From Roseiarcus sp963835885 (lineage in GTDB: Bacteria; Pseudomonadota; Alphaproteobacteria; Rhizobiales; Beijerinckiaceae), in contig CAWIHF010000005.1 in NCBI GenBank assembly GCA_963835885.1, positions 71,423 to 135,422 of the forward strand: a stretch of DNA of 64,000 nucleotides, written 5' to 3'. Each line of letters opens with the position of its first letter. The stretch's first letter is position 1. The position numbers and the translations under genes were made by a program. This document shows positions 19,401-28,627 of this stretch, piece after piece. The notes beneath the pieces are model-generated. The model did no database searches, was not told the DNA's origin, and saw only the letters and a list, made by a program, of their open reading frames with translations.

Positions 19401-22400
19401 TCTTCGACCGCAACGGTAGAGATCATGAGCCGCCCGCGCCTCAGCAAGACCGCGTTCGCCGTGCACGCCCGCGGCAAAATTATCCAGAAACCTGGACCGA
19501 TTCCGCTCGACCTGCGCCCCGCCGCGCAGCTGGAAGGACGGGAAGCCGCCGAGATTTACGCGAGAGCGCTTGCTGCGGGGCTTGAATTCGGGCCGGCCTA
19601 CCGGCGCTTGGAGCGTGCGAACTGCTCGATGGACGGCACGATCCGGGTCGATCTGACCGCGGACAAAGGCGACGCTCGGTTTGGACTCGATCCGGCTCGC
19701 CTCGATTCCTGCTTTCATGGCCTCATTCTCCTGTTTGCGGGACAGGGAAACGATGGCGGCGCCTATCTCCCGGTGCGGTTCGAAGAGGCGCGGCTGTATT
19801 TGCCTGGCGCTTGCCTCTCCTGCGCGACGATCCACGTCCGTCGACACGACGACAGCGTCATCCTGGCTGATTTTGATCTCTTCGACGAGGAAGACGCTCT
19901 CGTAGCGACGCTTCGCGGCGCGCGCTACCAGAGTGTTCGCGTCCGCTCGGCCGCGACCCTCGAGCAATTCGGCCTGGTTCGAACCTGGATCCAAGCGACT
20001 AGGGAACTCGCTCCGCATCCGCAAATTGCCGCTTTCGACGAAGGCCAAGGGAACGAGCCGACCGCCGGGCCCCAATTGCCGCCCGGGGCTTTCCTGATCG
20101 AAGCATGGGCGACCGCGGCGTCGTATGATCTGGCGCACCGACTGGCGAAGAACGGAGAGGTCGACATCGACCGCCTTGTGGCGCAAGGCCGGATTCCGTC
20201 TGACCGACGTCGCTGGCTGGAGTCCGCCCTCGCCGGGCTGGAGCAGAGCGGCCTCGTTCACCGTGTCGACTCGGTCCTCCGGTTGAGCGACGAGGCGCTG
20301 CCGCGGACGCAGGACATTTTCTCGGCTCTTGCCGCGCAACATCCCGAACGCGCGCCCGAGTTGCTACTCGCCGCGAGCGTCGGGGCGTCGCTGAGTGATT
20401 TCGGTCAGGAGGGCGCACAATTGGCGCCTCCGGCAGAGGGCTTCTTGGAGGCTTGCGAGTTGCGTTCGCCTTCAGTCGTCGCTGCGGCACGCGTGCTGGG
20501 CGCCCGGCTTGCCAGCGTCCGCGGCCCAGAGGGGTCCGGATTTGCTTTGCGCGTTCTTCAGATCGGGGTTGGCCCAGCGACATCCGAAACCCTGCGTTTT
20601 GCCGCGCGACGCGGCGGGCGTGTCACTGTTTTGGAGCTCGATCCCTCACGTCTCGAACGAGCGCGCCTGAGGCACGGCGATGGAACGGACGCGTCGTTTT
20701 GCAGCGATCTCGATGCGCTGCCGAATGACGGCTTCGATATCATCGTCAGCGCCGGCGGTCTTTCGCGGTTGGCGGCGGGTAGCGGCGGTTTCGGGCGCCT
20801 CGCTCAAAAATGCTCGGCGGATGCCCTGATCATGGCGGTCGAGCCCGCCCCTTCGCTCTTCCGAGACCTTGCTCTGGGTTTGATGGAAGGCAATGACCGC
20901 GAGCAGCGAGAGCTGCGCTTGACGGCCGCCGGCTGGGCGTCTGAATGCTCAGCCGCAGGACTTGTGCAGATTGACGCACGGCTCATCGAAACCGGCGCCG
21001 ATCACGCCATTGCATTGACCGCCAAGTCGACGGACCGATCTGAGCGATCCTGCTCGTCTGCGTCTGTCGCGCTGCTTTGCGACGAAGCCGATCCCGACAG
21101 TTCTGCGATCGCGTTATTCGATGCGGTCGAGGCGCGGGGGGCGCGTTGCCGGTTGGTCGAGACTGCCGCGCTCTCGACGCAGCGGGCGGGCTCCTACGTT
21201 TGGATCGCAGGCGCTTTTGAGGGGGATGGAACAGCTCGGGTCGCGTCCAACTGCCTCGCGCTGCGCGATGTCGCGATTTGCCTCGGTCATGCAAAGGCGA
21301 AGCTGTTCGTCGTCGTTCAGGCTTCAGACGGGGCTGCCGCCGACGCTATCCTGAGCTTCGCCAGAACCCTCGCCAATGAGTTTCCGACGATCGATTTTCG
21401 GCGGGTCCAAATCGCCGATACGGAGCCGGCCGGGGCCGAAAGCCTCGCAACGTTCGTGCTGTCGAACGCGGATGAGACCGACGTTGCGATCGACGGTGAG
21501 ACCGTCCGGGTGTTGCGATACGCGGCGCCGGCTGGCGCCGCAACCGATGTCGAAAGCGGCGACGGCTTCGCCGCCCAACTCGAAAAGAGCCCGGAAGGGG
21601 GTCTGGACCGTATCGCCTGGAAATCTGTCGAGCGCCGCGCTCCGAGAGCGAACGAAATCGAAGTCGAGGTTTCTGCTACCGGCCTAAATTTCCGTGATGT
21701 CATGTGGGCGCTCTCGATCCTTCCCGATGAAATGCTGGAGGACGGTTTTGCCGGCCCGACGCTTGGGCTCGAGTTCTCCGGGCGCGTGAGCCGGGTCGGG
21801 GCTTCAATCGACCAATTGCAGGTCGGCGACCTAGTCGTCGGATTGTGCGGCGGGGCGTTCGCGACTCACGTCGTCGTCGAAGGCGATCATGTCGCCAAGG
21901 TCCCTGAGACGCTTGCCTGCGAAAGCGCCGCCACGATTCCGGTCGCCTTCCTGACGGCCTTTTATTCCCTGATTTCCTGTGCGGATCTGAAGCGGGACGA
22001 GTGGGTGCTTATTCACGGCGGCGCAGGCGGCGTCGGCCTCGCTGCATTGCAGATCGCCCGCTGGCGGGGAGCCCGTGCGATCGTCACGGCAGGATCGCAG
22101 GAAAAGCGCGCATTGACGCGCGCTCTCGGCGCGGAGCATGCGTTCGACTCGCGCTCTGGCTCCTTTGTCGACGACGTCATGCGAGCGACGGGTGGTCGCG
22201 GCGTTTCGGTGATTCTCAATTCGCTCGCCGGGGAGGCCATGGAGCGCAGTCTCGGTCTGCTGCAGCCGTTCGGCCGGTTCGTCGAACTCGGCAAGCGCGA
22301 CTATCATGCCAATACCGCGATCGGGTTGCGCCCGTTCCGTCGTAATCTGAGTTACTTCGGAGTCGACCTCGACCAGTTGCTGGCATCGCGTCCGGACGTC

Positions 22401-23840
22401 TCTCGTCAATTGTTTGTCGACGTTCTGGCCCTTTTCGCTTCCGGCGACTTCGCGCCGTTGCCCTATAGCGTCTTTGCCTACGACGAGGCCGTCGAAGCGA
22501 TGCGGCTGATGCAGCAGTCCGGCCATATCGGAAAGATCCTCATACGCCCGCCCTCCCGAACCGCCGCATTCCCCTCGAAGAGGAGCGCGGAGCGCTTCGA
22601 CGTCGCTCCGGACGGCACCCACCTCATCACCGGCGGCCTCGGTGGCTTCGGCCTTGCTGCCGCCGAATGGCTGGTCGAGCGAGGCGCTCGTCACCTTGCG
22701 CTCGTTGGCCGCTCAGGAGCGTCGAATCAAACCGCACGAGAAACAGTCGCATCGCTTCGAAGTGCGGGCGTACAGGTTTTCGTCGACTCGCTCGACGTGG
22801 CGGACCGGCCCGCGACCGAAAAGCTTCTCGCCGATCTCGCGGAAAAGATGCCGCCGCTCGCGGGCGTGATGCATGCCGCCATGGTGCTCGATGACGCTAT
22901 CGTCGCCAATCTGGATGAAGCGCGGTTGCTCGACGTATTGCGGCCGAAGATCGCAGGCGCGGAAAATCTCGACGAACTGACGCGCGGACTCACGCTCGAT
23001 TATTTTGTCCTATTTTCGTCGGCGACCACAGTCATCGGCAATCCAGGTCAGGGCGCCTACGTGGCCGCCAACGGCTTTCTGGAGGGGCTCGCGCGGCAGC
23101 GCTGTTCGGCTGGACTGCCCGCCCTCGCAGTCGCGTGGGGAGCCATCGGCGACGTCGGGGTGCTTGCTCGTCAGGGGGCAACCCGCGAGGCGCTCGCGCA
23201 CCGAGCCGGCGTCAAGCCGATGATGGCTCGGGCGGCGCTCGATCTGATGGCGCAGGCCTTGTCTTTCGAGGGCGGTCCGGGTGAGGACGGAGCGGTTGTC
23301 ATAGCCGACGTGAATTGGTCGGCGGCTCGCGCCCATCTGCCACTGTTGAGCTCGCCAACCTACAACCGCCTTTCAGGCGACGTCAATTCTTCCGACGTTA
23401 TGTCCGAGAGCGTCGTCGATCTCAGGACTCTTGTTGCGAGGTTCGGACCCGAGCAAGCTCGCCGCGCCGTCGCCGACATCCTGGTCGAGGAGATCGCCCG
23501 TATCCTTCGACTGCCGCGCGACGACGTCAGCAAGACGAAGCCCTTGATGGAAATTGGGGTCGATTCCCTTATGGCGGTCGAACTGATGTTGAGCCTCGAG
23601 ACCCGCTTTGCGATGGACGCTCCTCTCGGAAGCTCCCCCGGAGGGTTCAATGTCTGGGAGCTGGCCGAATACCTGTTATCGGCGAGAGAGCCGGACGATC
23701 CGAAACTCGATATCGCCGAGGGGCTGGCGAAACGTCACCTCGACAAGGCCGACTGGGGCGAGATTGCGCCCCTGATGACCTCGCTGCAGGAGAAGGGGGT
23801 CGATCTGACTGGAGCGAGCCGGCTGTCAGCCTCGGCGTGA
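16444..23840 (+). CDS. Type I polyketide synthase, single reducing module (RkpA-like)
   Basis: About 2,465 aa in the order KS (Cys in DTACSSSL, His in EAHGTGT and NIGHTEPAS), AT (GHSVGE; YPFHT where malonyl ATs have HAFH), DH (DHQVGGQTLLPG; DSCFH), a decayed methyltransferase-like region (VLQIGVGPATSETLRF, Gly motif lost), ER (LNFRDVMWALSILPDE; GGAGGVGLAALQIA), KR (GGLGGFGLAAAEWL; YVAAN) and ACP (GVDSLMAVEL). A full beta-carbon reduction set predicts a saturated, fatty-acid-like chain. This matches the layout of rhizobial RkpA, which supplies a lipid for capsule synthesis. The frame breaks near 18395 (inside AT) and near 18955 (between AT and DH), probably indels. Start is TTG 16444 or GTG 16447/16450; there is no ATG. 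No thioesterase is seen. The stop overlaps the next gene (GTGA). Confidence 0.9.
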
Positions 23841-23845
23841 GCGCA

Positions 23846-25138
23846 ATGGGACGACGTCCGCTGGTCTACGATATCAGCCGTCTCGCCACGCGCATCTTCG
23901 ATCGAACACCCAACGGGATCGATCGCGTCGACTTCTCTCTCGCGAGTCATTTCATCGATCCGGAGCGGAGCGACCGGACTGGCATGATCATCACGCCGTT
24001 TGGGCCGCGGGTTCTCAAACCTCACGCAGCGCGAGAGGCGCTCGACAACATCCGCAAACACTGGGGCGAGGACGAGGAGCCCGAATCGGATCGGCACTTC
24101 CTCGATGTCGCCGCCGCCATCGACGGGGCGCCGACAGCCAGGAATCCGGTGTCGAAGGGAAGAAAGGGTCAGTACGCCGACGCCTTTGCCTGGATTGGTC
24201 GTCACGGCGTTCCTTTGTCGACCCCCCCCGAGGATTTCCTCTCGAATGGCGGAGTCTATTTCAATGTCAGCCAGTTCCTGCTCGAGCGCGACGCCGATTA
24301 CCGCTGGGCTGACAGCCGGCCTGACATTGACAAGGTTTTTTTTGTTCACGACCTTTTGCCGCTCCAGACCCCGGAATATTTCAAGCCGGACGAGCAGCCC
24401 CGCCACCGTCGAAGGCTTTTGACGCTCGCCCGGCGCGGGCGCGCGGCGGTCGTCTCGACCAATGTCGTGCGCGAGGCGCTTCAGCGCCGTCTCGACGGAC
24501 TCGGCCGGCGGGACATGCCGATCCTGGTGGCGCCGCTGCCGGCCGATCCGATATTTTCCGCTCGCTCCCAGTCTGACGGCGTCATCGGCCGACATCCCTA
24601 CTTCGTCATCTGCGGCACGATTGAGCCTCGCAAGAATCATCTGTTGCTGTTGCATGTCTGGCGCGACATCGTCGCGCATCTCGGCGATGCGGCGCCCAGG
24701 CTCGTGGTGGTCGGCGAGCGGGGCTGGGAGAACGAGCATGTCATCGACTTGCTTGAGCGGTGTCCGGGCCTGCGCGGACATGTGATTGAAGCTTCCGGAC
24801 TGCCGACGCCGAGCGTCAAGCGGCTGCTGTTGGGGGCGCGGGCGCTTCTGATGCCGTCGTTTGCCGAGGGCTACGGCCTGCCGGTGATCGAAGCGCTCGC
24901 GGCCGGTGTGCCCATTATCGCGTCCGACATTGCAGTCTTTCGCGAAATCGGCGGCGGCCGTCTGCTTATGATCGATCCTACCGATGGTCCGGAATGGCGG
25001 AAGGCGATATGCGCCTTCACTCCGCGCGATTCCACCGAGCGACGAGAGTTGCTCGCCCGGAGCGCCGATTTTCCGGCGCCGCAGTGGCCCTCGTTTTTCG
25101 CCGCCATCGAGGACTTTATCCTCGACCTGCACCGTTGA
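23846..25138 (+). CDS. Glycosyltransferase, GT4 family
   Basis: 431 aa from ATG 23846; a GTG at 23837 would overlap the PKS stop as GTGA and is an equally good start. The C-terminal Rossmann half carries the GT-B signature GTIEPRKNHLLLLHVWRDI and the donor-site motif SFAEGYGLPVIEALAAGVPIIASDIAVFREIGG (EX7E). The N-terminal half (RRPLVYDISRLATRIFDRTPNGIDRVDFSLA) resembles glycosyltransferases of surface-polysaccharide loci. Cytoplasmic, no membrane segment. Coupled to the PKS, so it may glycosylate the PKS-derived lipid or build the glycan attached to it (inference). Its 3' end overlaps the converging CDP-alcohol transferase fragment by 23 bp. Confidence 0.85.
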   Translation: MGRRPLVYDISRLATRIFDRTPNGIDRVDFSLASHFIDPERSDRTGMIITPFGPRVLKPHAAREALDNIRKHWGEDEEPESDRHFLDVAAAIDGAPTARNPVSKGRKGQYADAFAWIGRHGVPLSTPPEDFLSNGGVYFNVSQFLLERDADYRWADSRPDIDKVFFVHDLLPLQTPEYFKPDEQPRHRRRLLTLARRGRAAVVSTNVVREALQRRLDGLGRRDMPILVAPLPADPIFSARSQSDGVIGRHPYFVICGTIEPRKNHLLLLHVWRDIVAHLGDAAPRLVVVGERGWENEHVIDLLERCPGLRGHVIEASGLPTPSVKRLLLGARALLMPSFAEGYGLPVIEALAAGVPIIASDIAVFREIGGGRLLMIDPTDGPEWRKAICAFTPRDSTERRELLARSADFPAPQWPSFFAAIEDFILDLHR

Positions 25139-25396
25139 CGGCTGGATCGGCGCCGTCGCCCTCCGCGCGCCTCAGTTTTCGCGCGGTCGTATAGACGTCG
25201 AAGACGAACACGGCCGTAAATGCAGTCGCTTCCAGCAGAACGAGGAAAGAGTAGACCGAGACTGGCGCTCCGCCGGGGCCAAAATAAAGAGGTCCGACCA
25301 AATATATTCCGCAGTTGAACGCGACAGCCCGCAATCGCAGCTCGGTCGGCCCGATATAGGCGTAGGTCAGACTGAATTCGCGACTGGTCTGGGCGG
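25116..25396 (-). pseudogene. CDP-alcohol phosphatidyltransferase, C-terminal fragment cut by IS66
   Basis: This minus-strand frame reads AQTSREFSLTYAYIGPTEL and then hydrophobic segments (AVAFNCGIYLVGPLYFG; VYSFLVLLEATAFTAVFVF), the last membrane helices of a CDP-alcohol phosphatidyltransferase. The N-terminal part with the active site lies on the other side of the IS66 copy (27024-27523). Joining base 25396 to the flank at 27024, counting the shared CGG once, restores the in-frame protein ...LSIRGFLSAQTSREFSL. That proves the two pieces were one gene. Confidence 0.8.
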
Positions 25397-27023
25397 GTAA
25401 CTCCCAAGCTGGGTAAGTCCGATCTGCAACAGTCGGCGTGAATTTTGGCCCGGGGGATGATTGACCGAGACACGCAGAGCAGAAGTGTGAGTCTAAGGTG
25501 GGGATGACTCCCGCCACGATTCGCGACCCGATCGACGCGCTCATAGGCGACATCTCGCAGTTGCGCGGCGAAGTCGCGTGGCTGCGGCGGGCGAACGAGG
25601 CATTGCGGGCCGCCCATCTCGCGGACAATGCGACGCATCGGGCCGAGAATGAAGCGTTGCGAGCCAAGAACGAGGCATTGCAGGCGGAGAACGCCGACCT
25701 CCGGCGCCGACTGGACTTGGACAGTTCGACGAGTTCCAAGCCGCCGTCGAGCGATGGGCTGAAGAAGAAGCCGCGCATCCCCGGCAGCCTCCGCGGGCGC
25801 TCGGACAAGAAAAGCGGCGGGCAGGCGGGACACAAGGGCGACACGCTCCGGCAGGTCGCCCAACCCGATCGGGTCGTGCGGCACGAGGCGCAGGCGTGCC
25901 GGCTTTGTCTGGCGGGGCTGACGGTTTCGATGCAGCGGGACGTGGAGAGGCGGCAGGTGTTCGATCTGCCTGACCGGCTGATCGAGGTCACGGAGCATCA
26001 GGCCTCGGTCTATTGCTGCGCGGCGTGCGGCGGAGAGACGAAAGCCGCGTTTCCCGCGGGCGTCGCCTCGCCGGCGCAATACGGGGAGCGCGTCAGGGCG
26101 GCGGCGGTCTATCTCAACGTCCATCAGCTCATTCCCGAAGATCGGGTCGCCGAAGCGATGGGCGATCTGTTCGGAGCATTGCGTCTATGCTCGCAAAGCG
26201 TGGCCGATTGGGTGCGCGGCAAGGCTGCGGCGCTCGCGCCGGTGGCGGCGCAGATCGCGGCGCTCGCGGCGCAAGCGCCGGTGCGCTGCCTCGATGAAAC
26301 CGGCTTCCGCGTCGCCGGCAAGGGACAATGGCTGCACACCGTCGCCACGGAAACCCTGACCCACTATCGCGTGTCGGCCAAACGCGGCGAGATGCCGGAG
26401 GGGCTCACGGGCGGAGTTGCGGTTCATGACGGCTTCAAGTCTTACTCCGGGCTCACCGACGTCCGTCATGCGCTGTGCAACGCCCATCATCTGCGCGAAC
26501 TGAAGGCGCTGGTCGAGATCGACCGGGAGCCGTGGGCCGCACCCATGCGCGATCTCTTGCTCGAGGCCAATCGAGCAGTCGAGAACGCGCGCGAGGCGGG
26601 CGCGACCAGTCTGCCCCCGCCCGCGCTCGAGGGCTTCTTCACCCGCTACTGGGAGATCCTGCGCCAGGGTCTCGCCTTTCACCGCAACTTGCCGCGCCTT
26701 CAACGGCATCCCTCGAACCGCGGTCGGACAAAACACCGCCCCGGACACAACCTGCTCATCCGACTGCACGAGTTCAAAGACGACGTCCTGCGCTTCCTCG
26801 TCGACTTCTCCGTCCCCTTCACCAACAACCTGGCCGAACAGGCCCTGCGCATGATGAAGGTCAAGATGAAGATCTCCGGCGCCTTTCGCATCTTCGAAGC
26901 CGCCTGCGACTTCGCCGCCCTGCGATCGGTCGTCGCAACCGCCCGCAAGCGACGCTGGAACATCCTCCAGACCCTGACCGCTCGTCCTCACGCCCTCATT
27001 GCGCCCTGGCGGCATAGCCACCA
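25397..27023 (+). mobile_element. IS66-family element copy A, right end truncated
   Basis: The left end begins GTAACTCCCAAGCTGG, as in copy B (50898-52537). The right end stops at ...GCCACCA; the last 13 bp present in copy B are missing and so is most of the target duplication. Internal sequence matches copy B except for scattered single differences: one silent base in tnpC, one base near the left end, a one-base insertion before tnpC, and a one-base deletion in its last codons. The element splits a CDP-alcohol phosphatidyltransferase gene. Only tnpC is present; tnpA and tnpB of classical IS66 are absent. Confidence 0.9.
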
Positions 27024-27219
27024 CGGAAAGAAAGCCCCTGATGCTGAGGAGATAGTAGCTGCAAAGCAGAAACAGGGCCGCCCCCATGCTCACGTATGGG
27101 GACAGGCCGAGCCCGATTGCAAAGATCAGATTGTTCCCGGCGTCGACCGAATGATCGAGGAAATAGCCGTATTTCGGGCGCTCGGTTCGCCGATGTCGGG
27201 CCAGCGACCCGTCGAGTGA
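25504..27219 (+). CDS. tnpC: IS66 transposase TnpC, 3' frame change and read-through
   Basis: DDE transposase of IS66. N-terminal leucine-zipper-like coiled coil (IDALIGDISQLRGEVAWLRRANEALRA), zinc-binding IS66 domain (CRLCLAGL; CCAACGG), then the catalytic core with Asp in CLDETGFRV, Asp in VHDGFKSY and Glu in NNLAEQALRMM. ATG at 25504; the frame is also open to GTG 25498. A one-base deletion near 26998 relative to copy B replaces the short natural end with about 73 residues read from the element end and the flanking gene. The core is intact, but mobility is doubtful because the right end is truncated. Confidence 0.9.
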   Translation: MTPATIRDPIDALIGDISQLRGEVAWLRRANEALRAAHLADNATHRAENEALRAKNEALQAENADLRRRLDLDSSTSSKPPSSDGLKKKPRIPGSLRGRSDKKSGGQAGHKGDTLRQVAQPDRVVRHEAQACRLCLAGLTVSMQRDVERRQVFDLPDRLIEVTEHQASVYCCAACGGETKAAFPAGVASPAQYGERVRAAAVYLNVHQLIPEDRVAEAMGDLFGALRLCSQSVADWVRGKAAALAPVAAQIAALAAQAPVRCLDETGFRVAGKGQWLHTVATETLTHYRVSAKRGEMPEGLTGGVAVHDGFKSYSGLTDVRHALCNAHHLRELKALVEIDREPWAAPMRDLLLEANRAVENAREAGATSLPPPALEGFFTRYWEILRQGLAFHRNLPRLQRHPSNRGRTKHRPGHNLLIRLHEFKDDVLRFLVDFSVPFTNNLAEQALRMMKVKMKISGAFRIFEAACDFAALRSVVATARKRRWNILQTLTARPHALIAPWRHSHHGKKAPDAEEIVAAKQKQGRPHAHVWGQAEPDCKDQIVPGVDRMIEEIAVFRALGSPMSGQRPVE

Positions 27220-27523
27220 ATCGCCGAACCAGTTTATCGCGATTTCGAGGCTCGCCAAGAAAAGGAAACCTGGCGCCCAGTTGCTGGCGGCATAGCCGGC
27301 AAAGGTCACGACTGCGCCGAGCGTGCCGACGGCGGTGAGCTGATCGGGAGTCCGGCAGAGACGATTGAGCAACGCCCAGCTCGAGCGCCGCGAGGATGCT
27401 GGTCTGAATCCGAGTTGGCGACCTGAAATCGCCCGACGGCTTGAAGCGCTCGACGTCGGCGGGGCGGGCGGTGCAGATTGCGCGTTTGACACCAGCCGGC
27501 TCCAGCCCGCACAACCCGCCCAT
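27024..27523 (-). pseudogene. CDP-alcohol phosphatidyltransferase, N-terminal fragment cut by IS66
   Basis: From ATG 27523 the product starts MGGLCGLEPAGVKRAIC, continues GDFRSPTRIQTSILAAL, changes frame near 27375, and then reads LLNRLCRTPDQLTAVGTLGAVVTFAGYAAS. The active-site signature of the family is complete: GDSLDGSLARHRRTERPKYG followed by YFLDHSVD (DxxDGxxAR...GxxxDxxxD). Such integral membrane enzymes transfer a phospho-alcohol from a CDP-alcohol. The gene is interrupted by IS66 after RGFLS. It diverges from the SDR gene (78-bp gap). A head-group role for the lipid made by this locus is inference. Confidence 0.8.
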
Positions 27524-27601
27524 GGTCCGAAGTTGGACACCGATCGTTTTGGAATTGACGATGTCGACCCTAGCATGAGCCGGGGCCGAGAGGAATTGCG
27601 G

Positions 27602-28376
27602 ATGGCGCGCGTCATTGCGATCACGGGTGCGAGCAGTGGTCTCGGTCGCGCGCTGGCGTTGGAATATGCAGCGCCGGGCGTCGCGCTCGCCCTGATCGCA
27701 CGCGACGCCGGACGCCTTGAAACGACCGCGGCGCAGGCGGCCGCCAAAGGCGCCGACGTGCGCGTAGGGAAAATCGACGTTCGCGACCGCATAGCGATGC
27801 GCGAATTCCTCGATGAGGTCGACAGCGTGACGCCGATCGATTGCCTGATCGCGAGCGCGGGCGTCACAATGGTCACGCCGGCTGCCGGCGCAGTCGAGGA
27901 CTTGACGAAATCCGCCGAGCTCTTCGACGTCAATCTGAACGGCGTGATGAACGCCATGGCGCCAGTCGCGCCCCGGATGCGGAGCCGGCGCGCCGGGCAG
28001 ATCGCGCTGTTCGGTTCGATCGCCGCGTTTGCTCCGCCCCCGGATTCGCCGTCCTATGCCGCCAGCAAGGCTGCGATCGTCGCATTCGCGCTGGCGACCC
28101 GCGCGCTTTATGATGCGGACAACGTGTCGGTCAGCGTCGTCTGTCCGGGCTTTGTGGATACGCCAATGGCCGAACTCCTATGACAGTGTGAAACCGTTCC
28201 TCATCAGCGCCGAGGACGCCGCGCGCCGCATCCGCCGCGGGCTCGAGCGTCGAAAGGCGGTTATCGCATTTCCCTGGCCTCTCTATCTCGCCGCCCGACT
28301 TCAACAATTGCTGCCCGATCCTTTGCGCCGCCGCGCCATGCTGACCTTTCGCGCCGCCGCGCGGCAGCAGGTCTAA
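27602..28376 (+). CDS. Short-chain dehydrogenase/reductase (RkpH-like), one frame break
   Basis: SDR with the NAD(P) motif TGASSGLGRALALEY, the IASAG motif near residue 80 and the catalytic Ser/Tyr/Lys in GSIAAF and YAASKAA. ATG 27602 follows GAGGAATTGC. After FVDTPMAE the frame changes near 28170 and continues SYDSVKPFLISAEDAARRIRRGLERRKAVIAFPWPLY to the stop at 28376, which is the usual C-terminal extension of RkpH-type SDRs. Full length is about 258 aa. In rhizobia rkpH acts beside rkpA in capsule lipid synthesis; the same pairing is seen here with two intervening genes and an IS. Confidence 0.85.
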
Positions 28377-28627
28377 GGAAGTTGCAGGAGGTCGATGGCG
28401 GGCGCCGGCTTCGACCAATGCTGCGACGGGACAGGCCGCCGTTGCCGCGGAGCGGATCCTCGCCCTCGCCGGAACGACCGATCAGGAGTTCAATCGCTTT
28501 GGTAAACAGGGACGTCGCCGACCCGCCGACAAGGCAGATCATGCGGCATTCCGATCGAGGACGGCGACCACCCGGCAGACGCAAAACACCGTCCTGGTCC
28601 CGCCTCAGACCTCGTCCGACAGCCTGC

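Noticed and set aside
26185..27957. 590-codon minus-strand frame as one gene
   Set aside because: Chance read-through of IS66 antisense, the CDP-alcohol transferase fragment and SDR antisense; only the middle part is coding.
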